A stretch of DNA of 64,000 nt from Streptomyces monomycini (GCF_022271435.1 NZ_JAFIQY010000017.1:93151-157150), one strand, 5' to 3'. Counted from the stretch's first letter, positions 50,937 to 59,867 are shown. Program-made: numbers and translations. Notes: a model not told the origin generated them from the sequence alone.

Positions 50937-53243
50937 GTTCCGCGCGTCCGCGGCGAACACCGAGCCGTCCGGGGCCGCCGCGTAGATCCGGCCGCCCCGC
51001 GGGTCCGGCAGCGGCGCGGGCAGCTTCTCCAGGTAGCCGCTGCGGCCGGTGGCCAGCCGGGGCGGCGTCTGGCCCAGCAGCGCGCCGCGCCGGGTGTCCA
51101 CGGCCAGCAGCCGGCCGTCGGCCCCGGTGAAGTACAGCCGCTCGTCCTTCGGGTCGAGCACCGGCACCGATCCCCGGCTCACCGAGGTCTCCATGCTCCA
51201 CCGCCGGTCACCGACGGCCTGGAGCGTGCCGCCGGTGGTGGCGAGCACGTAGACCGTCTCGCCGCGCACCACGCCCGCCGCGTCGTCGACCGGCGCGTCC
51301 AGGGGGAGCCGCCGCACCTGGTGGGTCGCCGGGTCGTAGCGGACGACGGCCGACGTACGGGTGACGAGCAGCGGGTCGGCGGCGGTCAGGTAGAGCGAGC
51401 CGGACGCGCCCGTACCGGCCGGGGTGAGCGATCCCGGCAGCCGCCGCTCCCAGCGCAGGGAGCCGTGCACGGGGTCGATCGCGGTGACGACGGTGGAGGT
51501 GCCGTCGGCCGAGACGGTGGCCGCGTACGCCGTACGGCCGTCCCCGAGCGCGGTGAACTGGCCCAGCGGCTGGGCCGGGAACCGCTGGTGCCACAGCTCC
51601 CGGTGGGTGGCGCTGTCCAGAGCGGTGATCATGCCGTCCGGCGCGGTCAGCAGAATCGTCCCGCCCACGAACCGGACCTCGGCGTCGTACCCGCTCAGGT
51701 CCTTGCTCCAGCGCACCGCGCCCTTCCCGGCGGCCGACGGGTCCAGCGCCTCCAGCCGCTTGCCGTCCGGCGACCGTACGTGGAGCAGCCCGCCGGAGAA
51801 CACCGGCGCACCAGGCGGAACGTCACTCTTGCGGACCGGCCCGCTCGGCTGCCGCCACGTCACCGCGCCGTGCTCCGCGTCCACCCGCGCGGCCTTGACC
51901 CCTCGCTCGACGCAGTACAGGGCGGAAGCGCCGTACGCGCAGAACGGCATCTCGGCCGGATGGCCCGCGGGCCGCCGCACGAGCTGGGTGTGCCACGGGC
52001 GGAAGGCCGCGGCGGGGCTGTCACCGGTGCTGCCGGTGGAGCTGTCGGTGGCGCGGTCGGCGGTGTGCGTCTGCAAGGCCGGCGCGTCCTCGGCGCCCAG
52101 GACCCGTACGCCCGCGAAGATGCCCGCCCCGGCGAGCACGGCGGCCACCGCGGCCCAGACGGCCCAGCGGCGGCGGCGCGGACCGAAAGCCACCGCACCA
52201 CCTTTCCCCGCCCCCTCCACTCCCGCTCGCGATTCCGCTTCCACTTCCGGTTTCGCTTCCGCTTCCGGCCGGCGGGCCCGTACATGCGTGTCCGCGTGGT
52301 CGACCGGCACGGCGGGGACGGGCGCGGAGACGACCCGCGCGGGCTGCCGCTGCGCCGGCACGCGCGCTTCCTCGGCGGCGGGCCCGCCCGTGAGCACACC
52401 GTCGTGGGGCTCCACAGGCCCCTCGGTGTGCAGCATCCGCATCAGCACGTCCGGAGTCGGCCGGTCGGACGGCCGCTTCGCCAGGCAGGTACGGATCAGC
52501 GGCGCCAGCTCCTCCGGAACTCCCGTCAGATCCGCCTCGTCGTGCACCACCTGGTACGCGACGATGTACGGACTCTCCGAGTCGAACGGCCCCCGCCCGG
52601 TCGCCGCGTGCACCAGCACCGACCCCAGCGCGAACACGTCCGCCGCCGGCCCCACCTCACGCGGCCGCTGGAACTGCTCGGGCGCCATGAACGGCGGCGT
52701 ACCGATCAGCTTGCCGGTCTCGGTCCGCATCTCGCTGTCCGCCGGACGCGAGATCCCGAAGTCGATGACCTTGGGTCCGTCGGCGGCGAGCAGGACGTTG
52801 CCGGGCTTGAGATCGCGGTGCACCACGCCCGCCCGGTGGATGTCGCGCAGCGCCTCGGCCAGCCCGGCGGCCAGCCTGCGGACCTCGTCGGGAGCGAGCG
52901 GCCCGGTGCGCTTCACATGGTCGCCGAGGGTCGGCCCGGGAATGTAGAGGGTGGCCATCCAGGGCCGGTCGGCGTCCGGGTCGGCGTCCACGACCGGCGC
53001 GGTGAACGCGCCGCTCACCCGCCGCGCCGCCGCCACCTCCTGCCGGAACCGGCCGCGGAACTCGGGATCCTGGGCGAACTCGGCGTGCACGACCTTCACC
53101 GCCAGGCGCAGCCCCGACGACGACCGCGCCAGGTGCACCACGCCCATCCCGCCCGCGCCCAGGCGCGCGTCCAGGCGGTACCGGCCCGCGTACAGCGGAC
53201 GTTCCGCTTCCGGGTCCGCTCCGGAACCGCGCAGCGGCGGCAT
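50922..53243 (-). CDS. Membrane Ser/Thr protein kinase with PQQ-like propeller
   Basis: 773 residues. The Hanks kinase domain (about 20-280) has LGAGGMGVVHLAR, Lys50 in LAVKVV, catalytic Asp144 in HRDLKPGN and Asp161 in IDFGIS. A cytoplasmic charged linker (300-350) and one membrane helix (AVWAAVAAVLAGAGIFAGV, near 365) follow. The outer part carries PQQ/beta-propeller repeats (DGKRLEALDPSA, DGMITALDSATHRELWHQRF, TVVTAIDPVHGSLRWERRL, DGRLLAVDTRRGALLGQ). Such kinases couple an extracytoplasmic sensor to phosphorylation inside. An SH3-like protein gene is divergent. Confidence 0.95.
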   Translation of the reverse strand: MPPLRGSGADPEAERPLYAGRYRLDARLGAGGMGVVHLARSSSGLRLAVKVVHAEFAQDPEFRGRFRQEVAAARRVSGAFTAPVVDADPDADRPWMATLYIPGPTLGDHVKRTGPLAPDEVRRLAAGLAEALRDIHRAGVVHRDLKPGNVLLAADGPKVIDFGISRPADSEMRTETGKLIGTPPFMAPEQFQRPREVGPAADVFALGSVLVHAATGRGPFDSESPYIVAYQVVHDEADLTGVPEELAPLIRTCLAKRPSDRPTPDVLMRMLHTEGPVEPHDGVLTGGPAAEEARVPAQRQPARVVSAPVPAVPVDHADTHVRARRPEAEAKPEVEAESRAGVEGAGKGGAVAFGPRRRRWAVWAAVAAVLAGAGIFAGVRVLGAEDAPALQTHTADRATDSSTGSTGDSPAAAFRPWHTQLVRRPAGHPAEMPFCAYGASALYCVERGVKAARVDAEHGAVTWRQPSGPVRKSDVPPGAPVFSGGLLHVRSPDGKRLEALDPSAAGKGAVRWSKDLSGYDAEVRFVGGTILLTAPDGMITALDSATHRELWHQRFPAQPLGQFTALGDGRTAYAATVSADGTSTVVTAIDPVHGSLRWERRLPGSLTPAGTGASGSLYLTAADPLLVTRTSAVVRYDPATHQVRRLPLDAPVDDAAGVVRGETVYVLATTGGTLQAVGDRRWSMETSVSRGSVPVLDPKDERLYFTGADGRLLAVDTRRGALLGQTPPRLATGRSGYLEKLPAPLPDPRGGRIYAAAPDGSVFAADARNPARW

Positions 53244-53399
53244 CTCCCCACCCCCGTGTCCATGGGCCGCAGATGCGACGCACGGAGCCTAGTCGATGGT
53301 GCGTACGGGACAGGTGAGGCTTGCTAGCGTGCGCGGTGAACCGGCCGCGACCATCACGTACCGTCCGGTCCCACACAGACCACTCACGGGGGAGCAGGT

Positions 53400-53789
53400 A
53401 TGACCAGCACACCGGAGAACACCATCGGCACAGCCTCCGCCACGGAGGCGGAGGCGGCCGAAATGACCGCGGTGGTCGCGGAGGCGGAAGCCGTCACCGA
53501 GGCCGAGGGCGTGGCCGCCCAGGCAATGGCGGCGACCGCCGTCACCTACCCGGTCGCACCCGGCTACCGACTCAACGTCCGCAGCGGCCCCAGCAGCCGC
53601 AGCTCCCTCGTACGGCAGCTCCCGTACGGCGCGCGGGTCGCCATCCGCTGCCAGCGCCACGGTGAGCGGGTCGGCGGCCCGTACGGCACCAACGACATCT
53701 GGGACTGCATCGCCCCCGGCCAGTACGTCTCGGACACCTACGTCCACACCGGCAGCGACGGCCTGGTGGCCCCGCGCTGCGCGAACTGA
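53400..53789 (+). CDS. SH3-like domain protein without signal peptide
   Basis: 129 residues from ATG 53400 with GGGGGAGCAGGT. The first 45 residues are Ala/Glu/Thr/Val-rich and helical (EAEAAEMTAVVAEAEAV). The rest resembles bacterial SH3: YRLNVRSGPSSRSSLVRQLPYG, RVAIRCQRHGERVGGPYG, DIWDCIAPGQYVSDTYVHTG, with three Cys. No Sec or Tat signal is seen, though SH3b domains usually act outside the cell, so export is unclear. It is divergent from the propeller kinase. Confidence 0.8.
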   Translation: MTSTPENTIGTASATEAEAAEMTAVVAEAEAVTEAEGVAAQAMAATAVTYPVAPGYRLNVRSGPSSRSSLVRQLPYGARVAIRCQRHGERVGGPYGTNDIWDCIAPGQYVSDTYVHTGSDGLVAPRCAN

Positions 53790-53942
53790 GCGACCGCGCC
53801 TACCGGCCGACCAGGACGACCGGGCCGCCTGCGCGCCCGTCAGGGGACACGGCACCGAGGGAGCCCCGGCGGGCGCGGCGGTCGCGCCGTCCCCGGCGGC
53901 CACGGTGCCGTCGCCCGACGGCCCCCGGGGATAATCGACGGC

Positions 53943-54470
53943 ATGAGCGACGAGACACCGACCGCCCCGGACCGGTCCGGCCCCGAGCCGGCCCCGATCC
54001 GCTTCTTCGGGACGACCTGGGTGCACCACGACGGCGGCTACGGCCTGCGCCGCGCCGGCGTCGCCATCGGCTCCCTGGCGCTCGCCGCGGCCGGCGCGGT
54101 GGTGCTGCGCTTCGCCTTCCAGGGCCTGGAGATCGCCGAGGTCGGCTCGTTCCTCAACGCCCTGATCGTGGCCTGCTTCGCGGTCTGCAGCGCAGTCGCC
54201 TTCCGCCGCACCTGGGACCGCCTGGCCCGCCCCACCGACGCCGCGGCCGCCGACCGCCCGGTCGACCGCTCCGCCCAGAGCCTGCTGCTCATCGGTTTCA
54301 TCGGCTCCCTCCTCGCCTACTTCTGCCGCAGCCTCGTAGAAGCACCGGGAGAGGGCGTCCGCCGCGCCGAATACGAGGCGGAACGCGAACGCTACGAACG
54401 CCGCCGCAAGTCCCGCACCGGCAACCCGGCGACCAAGAAGGCGACAAAGACAAGGAAGAAGCGCGGCTAG
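53943..54470 (+). CDS. Conserved-looking membrane protein
   Basis: 175 residues. Three membrane segments are evident: GVAIGSLALAAAGAVVLRFAF, VGSFLNALIVACFAVCSAVAF and LLLIGFIGSLLAYFCRSL (each slightly trimmed here). The C-terminal 35 residues are strongly basic (ERYERRRKSRTG, KKATKTRKKRG) and likely cytoplasmic. No known family is recognised. It lies beside the CRISPR array on the same strand as the kinase-neighbour genes. Confidence 0.78.
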   Translation: MSDETPTAPDRSGPEPAPIRFFGTTWVHHDGGYGLRRAGVAIGSLALAAAGAVVLRFAFQGLEIAEVGSFLNALIVACFAVCSAVAFRRTWDRLARPTDAAAADRPVDRSAQSLLLIGFIGSLLAYFCRSLVEAPGEGVRRAEYEAERERYERRRKSRTGNPATKKATKTRKKRG

Positions 54471-54571
54471 GACTTCTTCTGGCCCAGCATGTGACCAGAC
54501 GGGCAGCCACCGAAACTACCTGTGCGGGCGCGGGTCCGCTGCCCCTGGGGCTTCCTCGCGTCGGAGGTAAT

Positions 54572-54782
54572 GGCCAGCCCCGCAGCTGCGGGGACCACAC
54601 GGCCTTCCCGGCGACGCCGAGAATGCCCACGGGGCCACCCCCTGCACACGCGGGGACCACACGTCGTGAGTTCGCGGATTGGTCGGGTGCGGGGGACCAC
54701 CCCCGCACACGCGGGGACCGCGTCGGCGAGGAGGAACCGCTCGGCGCCTTCCTGGGACCACCCCCGCACACGCGGGGACCGC
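54572..54782 (-). CRISPR. Orphan four-repeat type I-E CRISPR array
   Basis: Repeats begin at 54572, 54633, 54694 and 54755, an exact 61-bp period. The two rightmost are identical 28-mers (54694-54721, 54755-54782) with the core ccccgcacacgcgggg. The leftmost two are degenerate, one with ctgcacac, one with ctgcgggg. Spacers of about 33 bp occupy 54599-54632, 54661-54693 and 54722-54754. The repeat orientation, degeneracy at the left end and an AT-rich leader at the right indicate transcription leftward (minus strand). Repeat type matches actinobacterial type I-E. No cas genes are in the window. A further decayed repeat may end near 54539. Confidence 0.85.
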
Positions 54783-54860
54783 AGGCCCTGACCTCGCCGT
54801 TCACCGTGCCGGGTGCTGGTTTTTACTCACTTTCAGGAAAACCGGCAAATCGGGATGCTC
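54783..54860 (-). promoter_or_regulatory. CRISPR leader
   Basis: The stretch adjoining the most conserved repeat is the only A/T-rich part of this interval. On the minus strand it includes gaaagtgagtaaaaacc, resembling leaders of type I-E arrays. A 33-codon frame with RBS GAGGAG (complement 54801-54902, starting MSRTIGVRYSLRRPEH) overlaps it; it may be a gene remnant. Confidence 0.65.
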
Positions 54861-55096
54861 AGGACGTCGAAGCGAGTAGCGCACGCCGATGGTTCTGCTC
54901 ATCACCGCTCCTCTCGCCCCGCCCCCCGAGCACGCCTCGCGGACGGAGATCACTGACATCTTCACACCATGCCGGGGCCGCCGGACGCCTCACCTCTGAA
55001 CGTGCGCGAGAAGCGTCTCGCCGACCCGGTGCACCCGCACGCCCCCCCGCACGCAGCGACACCGGACACCCCCAACCGGCACGAACCACAACCCCC
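54861..55096. other. Intergenic region, CRISPR leader to M1 peptidase
   Basis: 236 bp with C-rich, low-complexity sequence. A Pro/His-rich 53-codon frame (54969-55130) was rejected. No terminator with a clear stem was found for the M1 gene, which ends here. Confidence 0.45.
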
Positions 55097-56515
55097 TCAG
55101 TACTCCCAATCCGGCTTCCCATCCCCATAAAGCCAGTCATCGAAAAGATCCGTCAGATCGACGTCCGTACGGTCCTGGCAGAAGTCGATGAACTGCTGGG
55201 TGTCGGCGTTGCCGTGGCGGTGTTCGGCGGGCCAGTCCTTGAGGATGGTGAAGAAGTCCTTGTCGCCGACGGCCTCGCGGAGCTGCTGGAGGACCATGCC
55301 GCCGCGTTTGTAGACGGGGTTGCCGGTCACGTTCTCCGCGGTGCCCGGGTCGCCGGGCGGGAAGTTCCAGATGTTCTCGTCGTCCTCGTCGTCCTCATCG
55401 GTCTTGTACAGCTCGTCGAACTGCTGCTGCGCCGTACGACCGCCCTTGTCCTCCTCCCACAGCCACTCGGCGTACTGCGCGAACCCCTCGTTGAGCCAGA
55501 TGTCCTTCCAGGTCTTCGGCGTCACCGAGTTGCCGAACCACTGGTGCGCGGTCTCGTGCACGACCGTGCCCTCGTCCGGGGCCCCGGCGTAGAGCGGCTT
55601 GGTCTGTGTCTCCAGGGCGCCCCAGTCGACCCGTTCGGGCGTGTGGTCGACGATCGCCCCGGCGGAGGAGAACGGATACGGGCCGAACCGTTTCGCCGAC
55701 CAGTCGAGGATCTCGTCCAGCTTGCCCAGCGGCCCGGCGCTCTCCTTGGCCTCCGCCGGGTCCACGGCCGTGTAGACGGGCAGCCCGCCCTTCGTGCGGG
55801 ACTCCTCGACGGTGAACTTCCCGATCGTCGCGGTGGCGAGGTAGGACGCCATCGGCTCGGCGTTGTGCCACTCGAAGGTGGTCCGGCCCTTGGCGCTCTT
55901 GCGGCCGCGCAGCTCGCCGTTGGCGACGGCGGTGTACCCGTCCGGCACGGTGATCTTGAAGTCGTACGCGGCCTTGTCGCCGGGGTGGTTGTTGCCGGGG
56001 AACCACGTCATGGACCCGGCCGGCTGCCCCGCGACGAACGCCCCGTCCTCCGTACGGACCCAGCCCTCGGTCGCGCCGTCCGCGTCCTTCATCTCCTCGG
56101 GCTCGCCGTCGTACGCGACCGTCGTACGGAACGTGGCGCCCTTCTTGACCGTCGCGGGCGGGCGGACCGTCAGCTTGTGGCCCTTACGGGAGAACTCGGC
56201 GTCCTCGCCGTCCACCCGCACGCCGTGCACCTTCATCCCCTGGAGGTCCAGCTGGAAGGAGGCGAGGTCGGCCTGCGCGGTGGCGCTGATGTCGGCGGTG
56301 GCGTCCAGCGTGCCGCCGCGTACGTCGTAGTCGAGGGTGAGACCGTAGTGCCCGACCTGGTACCCGCCGTTGCCGAGGGTGGGGAAGAGCGGGTCGTGCA
56401 CACTGCCCGCGCCCTGCGTGCCGTCCAGCCGCGTCGCGCTCGTACAGGAGGACAGCAGCAGGGCGACGGAGAGCGCGGCGGTCGCACCGCAGGAGCGGAG
56501 AGGCCGGCGGATCAC
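55097..56515 (-). CDS. M1-family zinc aminopeptidase, lipoprotein
   Basis: 472 residues from GTG 56515 (AGGAG 4 nt upstream). A lipoprotein signal ends in ALLLSSCTSA. The N-terminal beta domain contains HYGLTLDYDV and VRPPATVKKGATF. The peptidase site is VVHETAHQWFGNSVT (HExxH) with the third ligand in NEGFAQYAEW, 18 residues later. The exopeptidase motif GxMEN is absent; GALETQTKP takes its place, which is common in this secreted subfamily. It would trim peptides outside the membrane. Confidence 0.93.
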   Translation of the reverse strand: MIRRPLRSCGATAALSVALLLSSCTSATRLDGTQGAGSVHDPLFPTLGNGGYQVGHYGLTLDYDVRGGTLDATADISATAQADLASFQLDLQGMKVHGVRVDGEDAEFSRKGHKLTVRPPATVKKGATFRTTVAYDGEPEEMKDADGATEGWVRTEDGAFVAGQPAGSMTWFPGNNHPGDKAAYDFKITVPDGYTAVANGELRGRKSAKGRTTFEWHNAEPMASYLATATIGKFTVEESRTKGGLPVYTAVDPAEAKESAGPLGKLDEILDWSAKRFGPYPFSSAGAIVDHTPERVDWGALETQTKPLYAGAPDEGTVVHETAHQWFGNSVTPKTWKDIWLNEGFAQYAEWLWEEDKGGRTAQQQFDELYKTDEDDEDDENIWNFPPGDPGTAENVTGNPVYKRGGMVLQQLREAVGDKDFFTILKDWPAEHRHGNADTQQFIDFCQDRTDVDLTDLFDDWLYGDGKPDWEY

Positions 56516-56617
56516 GGGGCTCCTAGGGTCGTAGGGCGGGTGGATCAAGCTCCCTGACCCTACGGCCCATTGGCCCCGCAACGCCGCTCCCTTCCGTTTA
56601 ATGGCGTTTATCGCCCT

Positions 56618-58105
56618 CTATGCCCGGTATGGGGGTGCGGGGGTGGTGGCGGCCATCGGATCGGGCCCGGCCGGCCGCCGCCGCTCCGCCCAGTTGCCCA
56701 GCGCCGCCGCGCAGGCGCGGTCGAGGTGCCGCAGCCCGGACAGGTCCAGGATCACGTCCCGGTCGCGCGGCAGCGTCTCCAGCTGGTCCAGCAGCCTGGG
56801 CAGCCGCAGGAAGGTGGCGTTCCCCAGCGCGCGTACGCGAACGGGCCCGGCCCCGGGCCCGTCGTCCTCCAGCCCCGACACCTCCAGATGCGCGTGCGAG
56901 GTCTCCCACGCGGACTTCGCGACCGCCATCAGCAGCCCGATGAGGACCCCCTCGAACATGTTGGTCACCACGATCGCCACCGCTGTCCCCACGAGCACCA
57001 CGGCCTCCCCCCGATGCTCACGCCACAGCGGCACCATGTCCCGTACGGGAATGAGCTTGCAGCCCGCGTGCACGAGCACCCCCGCCAGCGCCGCCAGCGG
57101 CACGACACCCAGCGCCGCCGGGAACGCCGCCGCGAACAGCAGCAGCCACACGCCGTGCAGCACCCGCGACGCCTTCGTACGGGCCCCGGCCCGCACATTC
57201 GCGGAGCTGCGCACGATCACCGCGGTCATCGGCAGCGCGCCGAGCAGCCCGCACACCGCGTTGCCCGCCCCCTGCGCCATCAGCTCCTTGTCGTAGTCCG
57301 TACGCGGTCCGTCGTGCAGCCGGTCCACAGCGGCCGCGCTGAACAGCGACTCGGCCGACGCGATGAGCGCGAAGGCGAGCACGGTACCGACCGCGCCGAC
57401 CCCCGCCAACTGCCCGAAGTCCGCCCCGCCCGGCGGTTGGACGGCCGACAGCAACCCCGTGACCTCCACCCGGGCCACCGGCAGACCGAGGACGGCGACG
57501 GTGCCGGTGGCCAGCGCCACGGCCGCGAGCGGAGCCGGCAGCAGGCGCGCCGCGCGCTTCCACCGGGGCCACAGCACCAGTACGGCGATGGTGCCGACGC
57601 CGACCGCCGACGCCGTCAGCGCCTGGTCCGACCAGACCGTGTCGGACGCCAGCTCCGGCAGACCGCCGAGATTGGCCAGCCCGGTGCCCGGCGGCCGGGT
57701 GTCGGTGAGCGCGTACAGCTGTCCGGCGATCAGGACGAGTCCGATGCCCGCCAGCATGCCCTGGACGACGGCCACGGAGATGGCCCGGAACCAGCGCCCC
57801 AGCCGCAGTGCCCCCATGGCCACTTGCAGCACACCGGCCGCCAGCACCAGCGCACCGAGGGCGCCCAGCCCGAATTCCTCGACCGCCTCGTACACGAGGA
57901 CGGTCAGTCCGGCGGCCGGGCCGCTGACCTGGAGGCTGCTGCCGGGCAGGAAGCCGGTGAGCAGGCCGCCGACGATGCCGGTGACGAGACCGAGTTCGGC
58001 CGGTACGCCGGAGGCGACGGCCACGCCGACGCACAGCGGCACGGCGACCAGGAAGACGACGAGCGAGGCGGTGAAGTCCGCGCGTATGTCCGTTGTTTTC
58101 TGCAT
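56618..58105 (-). CDS. SulP-family anion transporter with STAS domain
   Basis: 495 residues from ATG 58105 with GGAGG. The UraA-like membrane domain begins DFTASLVVFLVAVPLCVGVA and includes GLVTGIVGGLLTGFLPGS, with about ten helices. The cytoplasmic STAS domain has VRVRALGNATFLRLPRLLDQL and DVILDLSGLRHLDRACAAAL. It probably imports sulfate, bicarbonate or another anion; no carbonic anhydrase gene is adjacent, which often marks bicarbonate transporters. Confidence 0.93.
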   Translation of the reverse strand: MQKTTDIRADFTASLVVFLVAVPLCVGVAVASGVPAELGLVTGIVGGLLTGFLPGSSLQVSGPAAGLTVLVYEAVEEFGLGALGALVLAAGVLQVAMGALRLGRWFRAISVAVVQGMLAGIGLVLIAGQLYALTDTRPPGTGLANLGGLPELASDTVWSDQALTASAVGVGTIAVLVLWPRWKRAARLLPAPLAAVALATGTVAVLGLPVARVEVTGLLSAVQPPGGADFGQLAGVGAVGTVLAFALIASAESLFSAAAVDRLHDGPRTDYDKELMAQGAGNAVCGLLGALPMTAVIVRSSANVRAGARTKASRVLHGVWLLLFAAAFPAALGVVPLAALAGVLVHAGCKLIPVRDMVPLWREHRGEAVVLVGTAVAIVVTNMFEGVLIGLLMAVAKSAWETSHAHLEVSGLEDDGPGAGPVRVRALGNATFLRLPRLLDQLETLPRDRDVILDLSGLRHLDRACAAALGNWAERRRPAGPDPMAATTPAPPYRA

Positions 58106-58435
58106 GAGGTGCCTCCAGCGCATTGCGACGGGCCGCGCGGCGCGGAGGTGCGCCGCGCGGAGAGGGGAGGGGAGGTAAGGGGAGGGGAGGGAATGGCGGT
58201 ATATCGCCGGTAATGCCTCGCCGGACGGCGGGCTGCTGGCGGCTATCGGCAGCTACCGACGCCTGTCGTCGTCGATCACCGAAGGCCATTCACCGAGTGC
58301 CGAATGCCGAATGCCGATTACCGACTGCCGTCTACCGGACATCGATCGCCGGACGTCTATTGCCGGACATCGACCGCCGGACATCGATCGCCGACCGCCG
58401 ACCGCCGCACTTCGGTCATGAACGCCGAACGTCGA
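58106..58435. other. Repeat-rich intergenic region
   Basis: 330 bp between genes reading left. After aggggagggg words near 58160, short repeats of ccgaatg, ccgatta and ccggac dominate; four 14-bp tandem units are listed separately. No gene is supported. Confidence 0.6.
58335..58390. repeat. Four 14-bp tandem units
   Basis: Units ccggacatcgatcg, ccggacgtctattg, ccggacatcgaccg and ccggacatcgatcg follow head to tail from 58335, then ccgaccg repeats. The first and fourth units are identical. Confidence 0.85.
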
Positions 58436-58819
58436 TCAGCAGCGGAACACGCGATGACTGATGGGAAGCTGGCCCGAACGCCGCAGAGGTACGGCGCGGT
58501 GCCCGGTGACCGGAGCCGCCGGGTCCGGCCCGGTGGCCGGCGGGACGGTGGGATCGCTCGCGCCCCTGGCCTGGTCGCCCGGGTGGAAGGCCGGTATGCC
58601 GGTCGCGGACCGCGCGGCGCGGCCGGTGGGGCAGCGCTCGCTCGCGGAGTCCGCCGGGCCGCCCTCCTCGTACGCGAACGGTGCGGCCACACCGACGGTC
58701 TGCGTCCCCGCCCTGCCGCCGGCTCCGGCACCGGCTCCGGCCGTCCGCCCGTGCGCACCCTCTGAGCCGACCGGAAACGCCAGCAGCACTGCCAAGAGGA
58801 ACAGCAGCACGCGGCGCAT
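58436..58819 (-). CDS. Small secreted protein, no recognised family
   Basis: 127 residues from ATG 58819 (strong GGAGGGGG site; ATG 58852 also in frame). A signal peptide (MRRVLLFLLAVLLAFPVGSEG) is followed by a low-complexity Gly/Ala stretch. The mature part has one Cys in the middle (SERCPTG) and one at the end (RVFRC), possibly a disulfide pair. It is Pro/Gly/Ala-rich without repeats of known kind. The true stop may lie earlier in evolutionary terms, as the final part runs toward the repeat region. Confidence 0.6.
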   Translation of the reverse strand: MRRVLLFLLAVLLAFPVGSEGAHGRTAGAGAGAGGRAGTQTVGVAAPFAYEEGGPADSASERCPTGRAARSATGIPAFHPGDQARGASDPTVPPATGPDPAAPVTGHRAVPLRRSGQLPISHRVFRC

Positions 58820-58983
58820 GGCGTCGGCCCCCTCCTGCGGCTGGTTGGACACTCACCTTCAGTCTGTCCAAAGCAGCACGACTTTGAGCGAGTCGCTGTG
58901 TAACCGTCGTGTAAACGCTGAGTCAGCGAACAGGAGTGGTCGATTCCGTGCACTCCGGCGACCGCCGGAGCGCATCCCGGCCC

Positions 58984-59012
58984 TTGACGCGCCGTGCCGC
59001 GCGCGCGATATT
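58984..59012 (+). promoter_or_regulatory. Promoter for a leaderless ABC transporter mRNA
   Basis: TTGACG (58984-58989), a 17-bp spacer and GATATT (59007-59012) form a good promoter. The first ATG of the ABC gene is at 59019, 7 nt after the -10 box, and no ribosome site is present. The transcript should begin at or next to the start codon. Confidence 0.75.
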
Positions 59013-59018
59013 CAACGC

Positions 59019-59867
59019 ATGATGAATTACGGTCGCGACCGGCCCGCCCCGCCCCCGGTCACCCGGACCGTTCCCGAGCAGACCGCCGCCGTACGGGCCC
59101 GGACGCTCACGGTCGTACGCGGCCACCGCACCGTCCTCGACCGCCTCGACTTCGACGTCCCGCCCGGCCGTGTCACCGGCCTCCTCGGCCCGTCCGGCTG
59201 CGGCAAGACCACCCTGATGCGCGCCGTCGTCGGCACCCAGGCCAAGGTGACCGGCACCCTCGACGTCCTCGGGCGCCCCGCCGGCCACGCCCGCCTGCGC
59301 CCCCGCATCGGCTACGTCACCCAGTCGCCCGCGATCTACGACGACCTCACCGTCCGCCAGAACCTCGACTACTTCGCCGCGGTGCTGCACCCCGGCCGTG
59401 CCGCCCGGGCCGAGCGCCGGGAGAGCGTGCGCCGCGCCGTCGGGGACGTCGACCTCGCCCCGCACGCCGACGCCCTCGCCGGCAACCTCTCCGGCGGGCA
59501 GCGCAGCCGCGTCTCCCTGGCCGTCGCCCTCCTCGGCACCCCGGAACTCCTCGTCCTCGACGAACCGACCGTCGGCCTCGCCCCCGTACTCCGCCGCGAT
59601 CTGTGGCAGCTCTTCCACCGTCTCGCCGCCGACCGCGGCACCACGCTCCTCGTCTCCTCCCACGTCATGGACGAGGCCGAGCGCTGCCACCGGCTGCTCC
59701 TGATGCGCGAGGGCCGCCTCCTCGCCGCGGGCACCCCCGGCGCGCTGCGGGCCCGTACGGGCGCCGCCACCGTCGAAGAAGCATTCCTCCACCTGGTGGA
59801 CGAAGCCACGCCCACCGAACGCACCCCGCCCACCCTGGCGCCCCGCCCTCCGGAGCCCACCCCATGA
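59019..59867 (+). CDS. ABC-2 type exporter, ATP-binding protein
   Basis: 282 residues from ATG 59019 (ATG 59022 also in frame). Walker A is GLLGPSGCGKTTLMRAVVG, the signature is NLSGGQRSRVSLAVALL and Walker B is LLVLDEPTVGLAP, with a switch His in LLVSSHVMDEAERC. It energises the permease encoded next, with which it overlaps by 4 bp (ATGA). Exporters of this type carry lipids, peptides or drugs; the substrate is unknown. Start and promoter indicate a leaderless mRNA. Confidence 0.93.
   Translation: MMNYGRDRPAPPPVTRTVPEQTAAVRARTLTVVRGHRTVLDRLDFDVPPGRVTGLLGPSGCGKTTLMRAVVGTQAKVTGTLDVLGRPAGHARLRPRIGYVTQSPAIYDDLTVRQNLDYFAAVLHPGRAARAERRESVRRAVGDVDLAPHADALAGNLSGGQRSRVSLAVALLGTPELLVLDEPTVGLAPVLRRDLWQLFHRLAADRGTTLLVSSHVMDEAERCHRLLLMREGRLLAAGTPGALRARTGAATVEEAFLHLVDEATPTERTPPTLAPRPPEPTP

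Noticed and set aside
54510..54540. A fifth CRISPR repeat left of 54572
   Set aside because: The gcgggcgcgggtccgc ending falls within 2 bp of the expected period, but the rest does not match; left as a possible decayed repeat.
54969..55130. 53-codon Pro/His-rich frame near the M1 peptidase end
   Set aside because: No ribosome site, low-complexity composition, and its end overlaps the convergent peptidase gene.
53943..56600. cas genes for the CRISPR array
   Set aside because: Flanking genes are a membrane protein, an M1 peptidase and SulP; none shows Cas motifs.
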